Shown here piece by piece: positions 37,501 to 45,720 of a DNA stretch of 64,000 nt. The translations under genes and the position numbers were made by a program. Every line of letters starts with the position of its first letter. Within the stretch, counting starts at the first letter, position 1. The stretch comes from an uncultured Halobacteriovorax sp. (GTDB lineage Bacteria > Bdellovibrionota > Bacteriovoracia > Bacteriovoracales > Bacteriovoracaceae), in contig CAJXVS010000006.1 in NCBI GenBank assembly GCA_913061265.1, positions 186,001 to 250,000 of the forward strand. The letters are read 5' to 3'. The notes beneath the pieces are model-generated. The model was not told where the DNA came from. It worked only from the letters and a program-made list of their open reading frames with translations, and did not search any database.

Positions 37501-40500
37501 TGCTTGCTCCATACATTGATTCTTCTGAGCGAGGTATTCATCTCTATCCCTTTTTAAACCTGCTTTACATCCTTGGTCTTCCCCGCAGGCCTTATACTTA
37601 GCGAGGTACTTATCAAGATCACTAAGACAGGTAAGGGTGTCCGCTTCTTTTAAAGACTCACAGCGGGCCACTTCGGACCTGAATTCATCCTTGTCTTTAA
37701 AAAGCTTATCGCTACAAACCTTGTCGTTTCCGCAAGCTTCTAGAGAGACCATGAAGTCAGATAATTGATTATGACATTTTGTTTTCCCTGGCTCGATCTT
37801 TTGATCACAGCTAGCGAGCTCAGCTTTGTATTGATCCCTTTGAACAATGAGATTATCTTTACAGCTCTTATCACCTTTACAGGCTACAAATTTATCAACA
37901 AAGGCGTTTAGGTTCTTCTTACAAGTCACTTTCTCGCTACCCACTAATGCGTCACATTTCGCCGCTTCAGCTAGGTATTCATTCTTATCTTTCTTAAGAT
38001 CTAACTTACATTGCTGATCATTCCCGCAGGACTTTACATTTTCGACATAGAGGTTTAACTGAGAAATACAGCTAGATTTATCCGCCCCACTCATAGCATT
38101 ACAGCGGTCCATATTTTCTTTATACTCATCTTTATCGGCTAGAAGAGCGTCCTTACAGTTTTGATCATTCCCGCAGTTTTCCCAACTAAAGAGAAATGAA
38201 TTAAGGGCGCTTAAGCATTGATCTTTCTTATCCCCAACAGGATGAGCTTCACAGTTGGCCACTTCAGCTTGATAGAGGGTTCTATCCGCTTCAAGATTAT
38301 CTTTACATAATTCGTCCTTACCACAGGCCTTATACTTTGAAACGTATTTTTCAAGACTAGATTTACAAGTTGCCTCTTCTCGAGAAGACTTAGCCTCACA
38401 GGCGGCAACTTCCCTTTGATAACTAAGCCGATTTTCTTCCAGCTTAGCTTCACAACTTCGATCATTATTACAGGATTTGATCTCTCCAATATAGGATTCT
38501 AATCGTTGATGACATCTAACCCTTTCAGTTGTGCTTATACTGGAATTACACTTAAAGACTTCTGCTTCATAAGCATCCTTATCTTTTAGTAACTTATCCT
38601 TACAAGCTTGATCACTACAACTTTCAAAGGCAGAGACAAAGAGGTCTAGGTTTTTTATACAGCTTGTTTTCTCGCTGCCCACTTTAGTATTACAACTGAC
38701 TAAGGCATTTACGTATTCATCTCTTTGCTTTAGTAGATCATTTTCACAGGTAAGATTTCCCTTACACTCTTTCATGCTAGTTGCGAATCGATCTACCTTA
38801 TTTACACAAGAGCTCCTCTCAACAATCGTGCTGATAGCATTACACTTGGCCATTTCATTCTTGTATTCTTCTTTTTGCGATACTAGTTTATCTTTACAAG
38901 ACTTATCACTGCCACAGCTTTGGAAGCTATTTACAAACCCATTTAGCTGCTCTAGACACTTATCTTCTTTAGACTGATCCGCCATGGCAGAACATTTAGA
39001 GCTCTCTGTTCTATATTCATCTTTAAGTTTATCTAATTCTTCTCGGCACTTAATATCGCTACCACAGTCCTCAAAGGATTTCACAAAGCCCGCTAATTGT
39101 TTATGACAACTGACCTTTTGATCCTCAGATTTAGCGTCACAACTAGCTAGCTCTGATTGGTAGTTCTTTCTATCTTTCTCAAGCTGGTCTTTACAGGATT
39201 GATCATTCCCGCAAGACTCAAAGCTTTGAACATACTTCTCTAGTCGATCGAGGCAACTGCTCGATTCAGTAGAATTTTTTGATTCACAAGAGGCCACTTC
39301 AGTTTCATAGGACTGCTTATCGATTCTGAGTTTCTCCTCACAAACAGCGTCGCCATTACAAGATTCATACCTTGAAACATAATTATTGAGTTTTCCTAAG
39401 CAATCACTTCTTGAAGGCTCCCCTTTAGTTTCACACTTAGATAGATAATCAGAGTATTCAAAGCGCTCACGGTTTAGTTTATCTTTACAAATTTGATTAG
39501 TGCCGCAAGATTCAAAGTTATCAACAAAGGCCTCTAGCCTTGAGACGCAGGCAAGCTTTTCAGATTGAGGCTTAACCTCACACTTAGATTTTTCAGCGAT
39601 ATAATCATTTCTTTGCTGCTCAAGATCCGTCCTACACTGGGTATTTCCCCCGCAAGCATCGTACTTAGCAACAAATGAATCTAATCTTTCAAGGCATAAT
39701 GATTTAGGAGCGAAGGCCTGTGCCTCACATTTAGCAACTTCACTTTGATAGGTTTCTTTTTCATCGAGTAGTTCATCTTTACACTTAGAATTTATTCCAC
39801 AGCTTTTATACTTTACTAAGAACCTGTCGATATCATCAAAGCAGCGCATCCTTTCGTTGCCTTCTTTTTTTTCACAAAAGCCAACTTCACCTTTATAGGT
39901 GTCTTTATCGCTGAGTAGCTTATCTTTACAAGCAACATCACTTCCACAAATATCTATTAGCCCTACAAAGTCATCAAGAGTGTTTGTACAACGGGCCTTC
40001 TCTTCTGCTGTAAATTTAGTATTACAATTAGCAAGTTCAGAATCATAGAGGCTTCTCTCATTCTCTAACCGCTCTCTACACATAAGATCATTGCCACAGT
40101 TATCAACCTTAGCAACATAACTCTCTAAGTTTTTAAAACATTTATCTCTCTGAGTAAGATCTTTGTTGCCCGTACATTTATCTCTTGCCGTAACATAAGC
40201 ATTCTTATCGCTTAAGAGTCTTTGCTCACAAATATTGGTCGTGCAAGAAGTTAATTTATCCACAAAGTTATCAAGGGTATCTAAACAACTCGATTTCCCC
40301 TCACACTTCCTTCCTTCACTTGTATATTCCTTAAGTTTTTTATCAAGGTCACCCTTACAAGTTGTTCTGCCTTCAAGGGTTGCTATTGAGTTACAATTTA
40401 GATTCCCACCAACAAGCCAACTTTGATGTTTTGGTGAGAAACAATATTCATAAGAACAGTTCCATTGATTACCAGTTGCCCCAGAGGCAGAGTCACAGAT

Positions 40501-40611
40501 TGCTTTTTCATTGAATAAAGAAGTACCGTTAGGATAAGAGCAAGAGAAAGCTCCAGAGGACCACAGAAATGTGATAAAACCTAGAATGAAAAAAGACCAG
40601 CGTCTTCTCAA
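34510..40611 (-). CDS. Giant secreted protein with 27 tandem four-cysteine helical repeats
   Basis: 2033 residues with a signal peptide (FFILGFITFLWSSGAFS). Residues about 103-1430 consist of 27 units of 49 residues with the frame C-x10-C-x13-C-x5-C-x17. A typical unit reads CLDRLEKYVQSFESCGNDQS followed by a second helix such as CKDQLEKDRKNYQSELAS. Each unit looks like two antiparallel amphipathic helices pinned by two disulfides, so the array would make a long stiff rod. After the array come a cysteine-rich spacer, two small-residue hydrophobic stretches (about 1560-1590 and 1670-1710), a Gly/Ser linker and a basic C-terminal region. I recognise no family. Envelope location follows from the signal and disulfides. 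A long extracellular spacer, adhesin or periplasm-spanning fibre are possible roles. Confidence 0.75.
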   Translation of the reverse strand: MRRRWSFFILGFITFLWSSGAFSCSYPNGTSLFNEKAICDSASGATGNQWNCSYEYCFSPKHQSWLVGGNLNCNSIATLEGRTTCKGDLDKKLKEYTSEGRKCEGKSSCLDTLDNFVDKLTSCTTNICEQRLLSDKNAYVTARDKCTGNKDLTQRDKCFKNLESYVAKVDNCGNDLMCRERLENERSLYDSELANCNTKFTAEEKARCTNTLDDFVGLIDICGSDVACKDKLLSDKDTYKGEVGFCEKKEGNERMRCFDDIDRFLVKYKSCGINSKCKDELLDEKETYQSEVAKCEAQAFAPKSLCLERLDSFVAKYDACGGNTQCRTDLEQQRNDYIAEKSKCEVKPQSEKLACVSRLEAFVDNFESCGTNQICKDKLNRERFEYSDYLSKCETKGEPSRSDCLGKLNNYVSRYESCNGDAVCEEKLRIDKQSYETEVASCESKNSTESSSCLDRLEKYVQSFESCGNDQSCKDQLEKDRKNYQSELASCDAKSEDQKVSCHKQLAGFVKSFEDCGSDIKCREELDKLKDEYRTESSKCSAMADQSKEDKCLEQLNGFVNSFQSCGSDKSCKDKLVSQKEEYKNEMAKCNAISTIVERSSCVNKVDRFATSMKECKGNLTCENDLLKQRDEYVNALVSCNTKVGSEKTSCIKNLDLFVSAFESCSDQACKDKLLKDKDAYEAEVFKCNSSISTTERVRCHQRLESYIGEIKSCNNDRSCEAKLEENRLSYQREVAACEAKSSREEATCKSSLEKYVSKYKACGKDELCKDNLEADRTLYQAEVANCEAHPVGDKKDQCLSALNSFLFSWENCGNDQNCKDALLADKDEYKENMDRCNAMSGADKSSCISQLNLYVENVKSCGNDQQCKLDLKKDKNEYLAEAAKCDALVGSEKVTCKKNLNAFVDKFVACKGDKSCKDNLIVQRDQYKAELASCDQKIEPGKTKCHNQLSDFMVSLEACGNDKVCSDKLFKDKDEFRSEVARCESLKEADTLTCLSDLDKYLAKYKACGEDQGCKAGLKRDRDEYLAQKNQCMEQADPEQSKCLDRLAKFLAKIESCGVSQVCKDELFRERDEYVGELNKCEVLNGSEKKDCLSKLERYVASFEACGDDLECKNKLRQEKDQYIAEVNKCEQRKGAAKVECLEKLNNFISKIEACGEDQNCKDRLLADKDAYQAEVSSCNALKTPSERSSCLAKVDSYVKKVEDCDTDLACRERLGREKDEYQSEELRCKAKSGSEIESCLSSLNKYVEAYDKCGSDSYCKDKLREDKDSYVAEETRCAGLGGSESTQCKKQLSDFIESYMACSDEACRSELNKNRQKFQAELKSCENEGSPELTASCVDNVNSFAASYSACADDSCREQLEKDSEEFKVEKANCMNNSDSDVRGQCLKRLNQFVESFKNCEESSNASTCKEGLRVDAKKYKKAIAECENKPDINASDICKEQVNAYAEGKGSCDKMPAQSKKQCMGELEYDIGTKICNAPKSCPEGTSFNCQSAACLTAQQEADVKKLYFDCHNQATEEIKDACLDNMKTAATEGKTLEADLEKAGEELASVAKKGAVTAASGMIASLVGIVAGGACPSNVILGIGSLMSMMNEVDHSKEIKGRLEGLQKEFEARSKAMDKNSLEYQRMAFDFAIRGYEMMAQAYDEKASNYGNIKGIGATAVGIASVEFIAASMGFPICSTSGSAIALAGGGVMMAMAGGLQGTSSSAASSHRDKASKLRSLVEKWDTFHKNDTQNNEDSRLANQAGANGSGVKIGTSISGSGGNSRGSQTTVKKAGIKGPGTISNKKRMNSCISKDGKANSSCSCIAKNSCAESRPPVVSLIGTKQQKASLTKNLKSANKKLGVGKLFKNFNSLARGRQSLYDWSKRNKKLTNQRVRYANNMLKRYNSIREKKGFNPIKFDKKFISKHAKTSASSAVDFSTSEKEIRAEDSLSTNLVKNITRYKKHGSWRKPMLFDVGVMYDGEVKEKLVAKTKLVDGSFISSGEKSDRAASRALDEKNLISRDKSLFGAISRRYLKEAKIQEWIFKED
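36325..40305 (-). repeat. 27 x 147-base protein-coding tandem repeat
   Basis: The array of 49-residue units described for the gene at 34510-40611 fills 3.98 kb, equal to 27 units. Conservation lies mainly in the four cysteines and helix surfaces. The DNA copies differ a good deal, so this looks like an old array under protein-level selection, not a recent expansion. Units 12, 25 and 26 lack one residue in the short C-x5-C loop, and unit 27 has an enlarged loop. Confidence 0.85.
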
Positions 40612-40636
40612 TTGAGATTCCTTCTTTATACATAAT

Positions 40637-40652
40637 CGATAAGTTATTATCG
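40637..40652. promoter_or_regulatory. CGATAA/TTATCG inverted repeat upstream of the cysteine-repeat gene
   Basis: CGATAA, spacer GTTA, TTATCG, a perfect dyad 26-41 bases upstream of the ATG at 40611. An ACCGATAAT on the minus strand also resembles a sigma-28 -10 box, but the -35-like TAAAGTTA lies 23 bases away, too far. Operator is the better guess. Confidence 0.3.
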
Positions 40653-40800
40653 GTTACTACCCAAGATAACCATAACTTTAGTTTAGTTAATCCCCATGAT
40701 ATTAATGACTTAAGACTATAATAAGGGGCTCTTTCCATCACCTGGGCCTGCCTAGAATTGGTGTCATTTGCCTCACATGGCACGATCTTATTAATCTCAA

Positions 40801-40812
40801 TATAATAAGCTA
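40801..40812 (+). promoter_or_regulatory. -10 box for a probable leaderless message
   Basis: TATAAT (40801-40806) is followed by exactly six bases and then the ATG at 40813. No Shine-Dalgarno is present. This is the spacing expected when transcription starts at the initiation codon. Confidence 0.4.
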
Positions 40813-41370
40813 ATGAAGCTAAGTTATTATTATCTATCAGTATTCCTCTTGGTATTAGGCTGCGTCCCAGCTCCTGAAACCTATGACGCTTCAGTTGATG
40901 ATGGAACCTATACGGGACAATCAATTGTCTATGAAGGTGAAGGAACCGCTCCAAGTTTTATCGATAGAGTCTGCCCAAATATCAGCGCGAGCATGGCCGT
41001 CTCTAATGGAAGTATTTCTTTTACCTTAACAGATACTTATCCAAACTACGCCCATCACGCCTCGGTTGAGCTTGTTCACTCGGCCACAGGTTCAGTTAAC
41101 TTAAATAATCAATTCGGCCTGACTTACAACTGGGCCCCAGAAGCAACCGATGTGCAACTAAACGATATTATGCTTTTAAAGCTTTGCGGCTCTGACTTTA
41201 ATACTCTTGATTCAAGTAACGTAAGCTCGCTCACTTTAAAGTTTGGCTCAAAAGGATTCGCTGGTGAATTTGGCTTTGGTCAAGCGCGAGCAAGTATTAT
41301 GTATGGGGTTTCTTGCAACACAGGTGAGTTCCTCCCCGTTTGTATTTACTACTGGGAAGGAACCAGATAA
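40813..41370 (+). CDS. Small lipoprotein of unknown function
   Basis: 185 residues with a lipoprotein signal (YYLSVFLLVLGC, lipobox LVLGC). The mature part is beta-rich (GSISFTLTDTYPNYAHHASVEL, SSLTLKFGSKG) with four cysteines and ends in PVCIYYWEGTR. No family recognised. The start follows a TATAAT box by six bases, with no ribosome site, which points to a leaderless transcript. It is divergent from the cysteine-repeat gene (about 200 bases apart). It converges on the anti-sigma/vWA gene with only three bases between stops. Confidence 0.6.
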   Translation: MKLSYYYLSVFLLVLGCVPAPETYDASVDDGTYTGQSIVYEGEGTAPSFIDRVCPNISASMAVSNGSISFTLTDTYPNYAHHASVELVHSATGSVNLNNQFGLTYNWAPEATDVQLNDIMLLKLCGSDFNTLDSSNVSSLTLKFGSKGFAGEFGFGQARASIMYGVSCNTGEFLPVCIYYWEGTR

Positions 41371-41373
41371 CTC

Positions 41374-43368
41374 TTATTTCTTTGATTGATTTACAAGTTC
41401 AACTAATTCAATAAACTCTTCTCTATATTGATACTTATCATCTCCCTTAGCTTTCTTCGCCATTGAGATAACATCACTATAATTGAGCAACCCCACTCTC
41501 TCATCGCCCTTAAGAAGCTGAGCATAAGTTGCTACCGCCACTGCGAAACGAAAGTCTTTACTTGCGTTAGAGAACTTCTGGGTTTTATCCATAAGAGGAA
41601 CTTCAATTTTTTTAGACTTATCCCCTTCTGGTTCTTTGTACCTAAGCTTAATATTTAATAACTCTTCAGAGGCCACTAACTTTGGTTTGCTTACCTTCTT
41701 GGGCTTAGCCACTTGATACTTCAACTTATCAACAGAAGATCCCTTAAACTCAACACCAGCAGGAACGATTTCATAAAAGGCAGTCACTCTGTGACCAGCT
41801 CCAATCTCCCCTGCGTCTTTCTTATCATCATTAAAATCTTTTGCTTTAAGCATTCTATTTTCATAACCTACTAAACGATAAGCACTAACCTTTGAAGGAT
41901 TAAACTCAACTTGAATCTTTACGTCCTTAGCAATAGTCATCAAAGTTCCTGATAAGTCTTCATTTAAAACCTTCTTAGCCTCATTCATATTATCTATATA
42001 AGCGTAGTTTCCATTTCCATTTTGCGCCAAGGTCTCAAGAGTATCATCTTTATAGTTACCCATTCCAAGACCTAGAACTGTTAGGAAAACCTTAGATTTA
42101 GACTTCTCTTTAATTAATTTTAAAAGCCCTGATCTCCCTGTAGTCCCAACATTAAAATCCCCATCAGTAGCCAGGATAACTCTATTGATTCCACCAGGAA
42201 TAAAATTCTCTAAGGCCGTCTTATAAGCAAGATCTATCCCAGCTCCACCATTAGTAGAACCACCTGCATTTAACTTATTAAGTGCGGATAAGATCTCAAC
42301 TCTTTTATTAGCAGTCGTTGAAGGAAGAACTAGTCCAGATGCTCCAGCGTAAACAACCATGGCCACGCGGTCTCTTTCATCAAGCTTTCTTAAAAGCATC
42401 TTTAATGATTCTTTTAAAAGAGGCAGTTTATTTGGTGAGTTCATACTCCCGCTTACATCTAAAAGAAAAACTAAGTTTGAATTAGGTCTAGAGTTAAGAG
42501 CAATTTCTTTTGCTTTTAGCCCTACTCTTACTAATTTATACCCTTCGTTCCAAGGAGAATCCGCCATCTCTAAATTAACCGCAAATGGAACTTCACCTTT
42601 AGTCGGCGCTTCGTACTTATAATCAAAGTAGTTAATAAACTCTTCAACCTTAACGGAATCCTTTGGAGGAGATGTTCCATTATTAACAAACCTTCTCATA
42701 TTTGAATAAGAGGCCGTATCAACATCAATACTAAAAGTTGAAAGAGGCTTATCTAAGACGCGAAGAAACTCATTAGTCTTAGCTTCTGCGTAGCTTTCAG
42801 TATCAGCAGGAGGCATGGGTGTTGGCATAAAACTATTTCCAAGGTGCCCACCACCTTTTTGAAGACCAAATGAAGAGGCCATCTCCATAGCGCGAGGTGC
42901 TGCAAGTTTCTTAGCTTTAGAAAAAGTTTTCTTAGCTTCTCTTGATCTAACCACCTGAGTTGGAGCCTGACTTATATTAAGGCTCTCTCCCTCTTCCAGT
43001 AAGCCATCCGCCTTATCAAATACTTTTCCAACAAGCTCATTTTCAACAGTAGTTCTATTTGTATAAACAATAGTAACAACAAGCATGGCCGTAACAAAGG
43101 AGCTAAAGCCTGCTCTAAAAAAGAGGCTCTTCCAATTAAAACCTTCAGAGGCCTTCATCACATCCTCTCGCTGTTCAGCACTTAGTCTTGGAGCGCTCTC
43201 AGTTTTAAGTTCTTCTTTAAGAAGACCTGCTTGTTTTTGAATCGATTCAACTTCCGCCACCGCGGCCTTGTCCTTTTCTAGTTCCATTTCAAACTCCTTA
43301 ACTTCGTTAACGGGGAGTTCTCCTAATGCATAGGCGGTTAAGCGAGGATCATCAGTTAGTTTAGTCAT
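41374..43368 (-). CDS. Anti-sigma-like N-terminus fused to a von Willebrand factor A domain (YfbK-like)
   Basis: 664 residues. Residues 1-70 look like the cytoplasmic part of an anti-sigma factor (LTAYALGELPVNEVKEFE). A membrane helix spans about 82-103. A region of YfbK type follows (LSTFSIDVDTASYSNMRRFV), then the vWA domain with a complete MIDAS motif, DVSGSM near residue 305, and ATDGDFNVG. A DUF3520-type tail ends the protein. The gene begins inside the stop codon of an ECF sigma factor gene (ATGA), so the pair is translationally coupled. I infer a membrane-spanning anti-sigma factor whose periplasmic vWA domain senses a ligand or partner through a metal ion and releases the sigma factor. 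No zinc-finger motif is present in the anti-sigma part. Confidence 0.82.
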   Translation of the reverse strand: MTKLTDDPRLTAYALGELPVNEVKEFEMELEKDKAAVAEVESIQKQAGLLKEELKTESAPRLSAEQREDVMKASEGFNWKSLFFRAGFSSFVTAMLVVTIVYTNRTTVENELVGKVFDKADGLLEEGESLNISQAPTQVVRSREAKKTFSKAKKLAAPRAMEMASSFGLQKGGGHLGNSFMPTPMPPADTESYAEAKTNEFLRVLDKPLSTFSIDVDTASYSNMRRFVNNGTSPPKDSVKVEEFINYFDYKYEAPTKGEVPFAVNLEMADSPWNEGYKLVRVGLKAKEIALNSRPNSNLVFLLDVSGSMNSPNKLPLLKESLKMLLRKLDERDRVAMVVYAGASGLVLPSTTANKRVEILSALNKLNAGGSTNGGAGIDLAYKTALENFIPGGINRVILATDGDFNVGTTGRSGLLKLIKEKSKSKVFLTVLGLGMGNYKDDTLETLAQNGNGNYAYIDNMNEAKKVLNEDLSGTLMTIAKDVKIQVEFNPSKVSAYRLVGYENRMLKAKDFNDDKKDAGEIGAGHRVTAFYEIVPAGVEFKGSSVDKLKYQVAKPKKVSKPKLVASEELLNIKLRYKEPEGDKSKKIEVPLMDKTQKFSNASKDFRFAVAVATYAQLLKGDERVGLLNYSDVISMAKKAKGDDKYQYREEFIELVELVNQSKK

Positions 43369-43850
43369 TTTGTTGCCTCCTCAAATTTTGCCCGTAGGAT
43401 CTTCATTCCTTCATGAATAAGAACCCCAACATTAGATACGGAATGTCCGGTGATTTCGCTAATCTCTTTATAACTTCTGCCTTCTTGAAACTTTAAGATG
43501 ATGACTTCTTGATAAGCCTCTTTAAGTTTTAAAAGCTCTGCGAAGACTTCAGTCTTTAAGAGCTCCTCTTCAGGTAAGTTAGTGATTGAAAAATGCTCAT
43601 TATCCGAAAATTCCATTGTCCCCTTGTTTTTACGGAGCCTATCGATGGCCAGGTTACGACAAACCACATAAAGCCACTGAGGGATATGATCCTTCACTTT
43701 TTCATGTGTCTGCTTCCAGAGCTTGAGGAGCGCCTCTTGAACTACTTCCCTAGCTGCCTCAAGATCACCTGTGATCTTACGGGTATAGCGTAGGAGAGAA
43801 CTTTCATAAGAACTCACCACCTCTTGGAACCATTGTTGTTTTGTCTGCAC
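43365..43850 (-). CDS. ECF-family RNA polymerase sigma factor
   Basis: 161 residues from a GTG start with a GGAGG ribosome site. Region 2 is visible (LLRYTRKITGDLEAAREVVQ, then LLKLWKQ), as is region 4 with its helix-turn-helix (GRSYKEISEITGHSVSNVG). The size and two-region layout define an ECF (group 4) sigma factor. It should direct RNA polymerase to a small set of envelope-stress or surface genes, and is held back by the membrane protein encoded next, whose start overlaps its stop. The target promoters cannot be told from this window. Confidence 0.9.
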   Translation of the reverse strand: MQTKQQWFQEVVSSYESSLLRYTRKITGDLEAAREVVQEALLKLWKQTHEKVKDHIPQWLYVVCRNLAIDRLRKNKGTMEFSDNEHFSITNLPEEELLKTEVFAELLKLKEAYQEVIILKFQEGRSYKEISEITGHSVSNVGVLIHEGMKILRAKFEEATK

Positions 43851-43944
43851 CAGACCTCCAAGGCCGTTTCTATAAGGACAACGGATGAGTAGCTATTTTC
43901 TTAGGAAAAAATTGAAAAAGCTATTAAAAACAGAGGTTTGAACT

Positions 43945-43950
43945 TATAAT
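43945..43950 (+). promoter_or_regulatory. -10 box before the small twin-CX3C lipoprotein
   Basis: A perfect TATAAT, 18 bases before the ATG at 43969, with a TAGGAG ribosome site in between. No good -35 box at 16-18 bases upstream. Confidence 0.4.
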
Positions 43951-43968
43951 GAGCCTATAGGAGTCATC

Positions 43969-44154
43969 ATGAAATGGATTTTAGCCCTTCTTTTCCTCGC
44001 CAGCTGTGGTTCGGCCAAAGATATCTATATAGATAACAAATTTGACCTGTGCAGACAGGGCTGTGAGCTTAAATACAGTAAGTATGACTACCAAAAGAAG
44101 TCTAACTGCCTGAATAAATGTACTCAAAGAAAGTACAATGATGTGAAGAAATAG
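43969..44154 (+). CDS. Small lipoprotein with twin CX3C motif
   Basis: 61 residues. Lipobox LFLASC around residue 13, so the mature lipoprotein has only about 48 residues. It contains C-RQG-C, fourteen residues, then C-LNK-C: a twin CX3C motif with a helix-turn-helix outline. The same arrangement is found in mitochondrial small Tim chaperones; convergence is likely. The ribosome site TAGGAG is well placed. It is divergent from the ECF sigma factor gene, about 120 bases away. Function unknown. Because of its small size it could easily be missed, but the lipobox, ribosome site and cysteine order support a real gene. Confidence 0.6.
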   Translation: MKWILALLFLASCGSAKDIYIDNKFDLCRQGCELKYSKYDYQKKSNCLNKCTQRKYNDVKK

Positions 44155-44347
44155 CTAGGTATTACATTTGAAAATCTATTTGCTTTAGCCTCTCTCTAAG
44201 TTTCTAATTTTAGTCATCTCAATAATATTTATCTCCGATAATGGTGGGCATTCGCACACCTATGAGGCAATTGTGATCGAAAACAGACAATTAGTGGCTC
44301 TCTTTTTTGGCAGAATTCAAGATTGAGAAATTATTCCTGACTTAAAC

Positions 44348-44359
44348 TAGACTTATCCC
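44348..44359 (+). promoter_or_regulatory. -10-like box for a possible leaderless message
   Basis: TAGACT (44348-44353) fits TANNNT and stands exactly six bases before the ATG at 44360, which has no Shine-Dalgarno. A TTGAGA lies about 19 bases further upstream. Confidence 0.3.
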
Positions 44360-44791
44360 ATGACAGAAATCAGCCGCAAAAAGAAAAAAGAGTTTATCGA
44401 CACCTGTGTCACAACATTTGAGTCATTCAAATATAGTTGTGAACATAATAAAGGCATCGGAACAGTCTGGGAGATGATGGCCACCAACTTTGGTGGGGAT
44501 CGTTCTTACGCTATTATCTGCGCCCCAAGGGTTGATGAGTTTAGGAATCAGATCCGAATCGCTCAAAAAAGATTAGGAACAGATGCTAGGCTTGTTGTCG
44601 TTACTGAAAAACACTGTGAAGTTGAAGAGAACTTATCTATTGAGAACGATTATTCATTGGTCACACTAGATTTAATCGAAGACTTCGGATTACAAATGAT
44701 TGAAATAGAAAAGCGAGACAGAGAAGAAGGAAAAGAAGTCTCGGAAGAAGAGCTAGCCGCTCTTATGTCCTCCCGAGAGAAAGTTTTTTAA
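44360..44791 (+). CDS. Cytosolic protein of unknown function
   Basis: 143 residues without signal peptide or membrane helix. The pattern is alpha/beta: SYAIICAPRVDEFRNQIRIA and ARLVVVTEKH suggest a small Rossmann-like or restriction-endonuclease-like core. An acidic C-terminal helix (REEGKEVSEEELAALM) follows. No catalytic motif is certain. The start lacks a ribosome site and follows a -10-like box by six bases. The last four bases overlap the 3' end of the convergent catalase-like gene. Confidence 0.55.
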   Translation: MTEISRKKKKEFIDTCVTTFESFKYSCEHNKGIGTVWEMMATNFGGDRSYAIICAPRVDEFRNQIRIAQKRLGTDARLVVVTEKHCEVEENLSIENDYSLVTLDLIEDFGLQMIEIEKRDREEGKEVSEEELAALMSSREKVF

Positions 44792-45720
44792 TGATTAAGG
44801 TTACTTCTCCACTTAGGATGGTGAAAATGGAGTCTGTGATCACAAGAGTTAGATACTTCTGAGTCCGTAAAACGAATAACTCCGATCTTTTCCCAATTCT
44901 TTTTACCATCCACTTCCTTCGAAGCCACTGAGATATCCATAAGTAATTCCCCAGCGTAATTATCAATTCGTAATTCATCTCGAAAGTCTTTACGATCAAC
45001 AGTCTGTCCCTTTTGAGCTCCAACCTTCATCCACTGAGGAGTCAAAACAGACTCAGGCTCATCTTCACCAAGTTCAGAGATTTCATAAACTTGTCTTATT
45101 CCAGGATTACTATCGGCCTTACCAAAAGTAATGGCCAATTTGATAGAATAAATAGCATGAGCAATCACTGCTAAAGTTGGTGAAACCTCAGGCTCATTAG
45201 TCATCTCAACATCTGTATAATGACGGGCCTTCGTTCCACCTAGGTCATCAACGAGAAAGAAGTTAGCAGTCTTTAGTTTCTCTTCATTCAAAGGATCATT
45301 GGTAGGAAAAAGCTTTCCCGCTAGTCCAAAACCACGATTCCTTCCAACCGTTGTCCCAGTAAGGGCGGTTGAAGCTCTCGCTACAATTAAGGCCTCAGAT
45401 CCTTTCTTAAAATAACCACCATAAGGATTACTCTCTGTTATTTCCCAAGTCCCAGTTAAACAAGTCCCATTAGGATGAGCCAGTTTTCTAAACTGCGGAA
45501 GGACATCAGATTTGTCACTTAAGGTTCTATCAGCCGCTCTTTTAATCTTATTTTCTAAGAATCCAAAGAGGCTTGCCACTGAGATCTTATGCTTTGGAAG
45601 TTTCTTGTACGAGTCACTTTCTACTTGGGCCCAAACGCCACTATAAGTGCTACCTGTATACTCTTTTGAAGATACATTAAGACTCATCATCAGTCCTAAA
45701 ATCAATACTAGTTCTTTCAT
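44788..45720 (-). CDS. Secreted catalase-fold-like (heme-binding y4iL-like) protein
   Basis: 310 residues with a short signal peptide (LVLILGLMMSLNVSS) and an AGGAAT ribosome site. The middle follows the catalase core in order: LAHPNGTCLTGTWEIT (compare VHARG-x-G-x-F), LIVARASTALTG (VRFST), TVGRNRGFGLAGKLFP (VRDVRGFAVKFY) and ANFFLVDDL (PVFFIQD). The distal histidine position is kept. I cannot find the proximal heme tyrosine motif, and the protein is shorter than true catalases. It therefore fits the catalase-like families of unknown activity (y4iL-like) better. A periplasmic heme or lipid-peroxide enzyme is possible. An AraC/GyrI-type regulator lies directly upstream on the same strand. Confidence 0.5.
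   Translation of the reverse strand: MKELVLILGLMMSLNVSSKEYTGSTYSGVWAQVESDSYKKLPKHKISVASLFGFLENKIKRAADRTLSDKSDVLPQFRKLAHPNGTCLTGTWEITESNPYGGYFKKGSEALIVARASTALTGTTVGRNRGFGLAGKLFPTNDPLNEEKLKTANFFLVDDLGGTKARHYTDVEMTNEPEVSPTLAVIAHAIYSIKLAITFGKADSNPGIRQVYEISELGEDEPESVLTPQWMKVGAQKGQTVDRKDFRDELRIDNYAGELLMDISVASKEVDGKKNWEKIGVIRFTDSEVSNSCDHRLHFHHPKWRSNLNH

Noticed and set aside
36325..40305. Recent DNA tandem duplication
   Set aside because: Neighbouring units differ at many positions and only the protein pattern is kept; the array is old.
40621..40680. TAAAGTTA and CCGATAA as a sigma-28 promoter for the cysteine-repeat gene
   Set aside because: The two boxes are 23 bases apart; the FliA pattern needs about 16.
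40770..40800. TGGCAC as a sigma-54 -24 element
   Set aside because: No TTGC at the required distance.
40529..40954. 141-residue minus-strand open frame
   Set aside because: Overlaps both the start of the cysteine-repeat gene and the lipoprotein at 40813; no signal, ribosome site or family.
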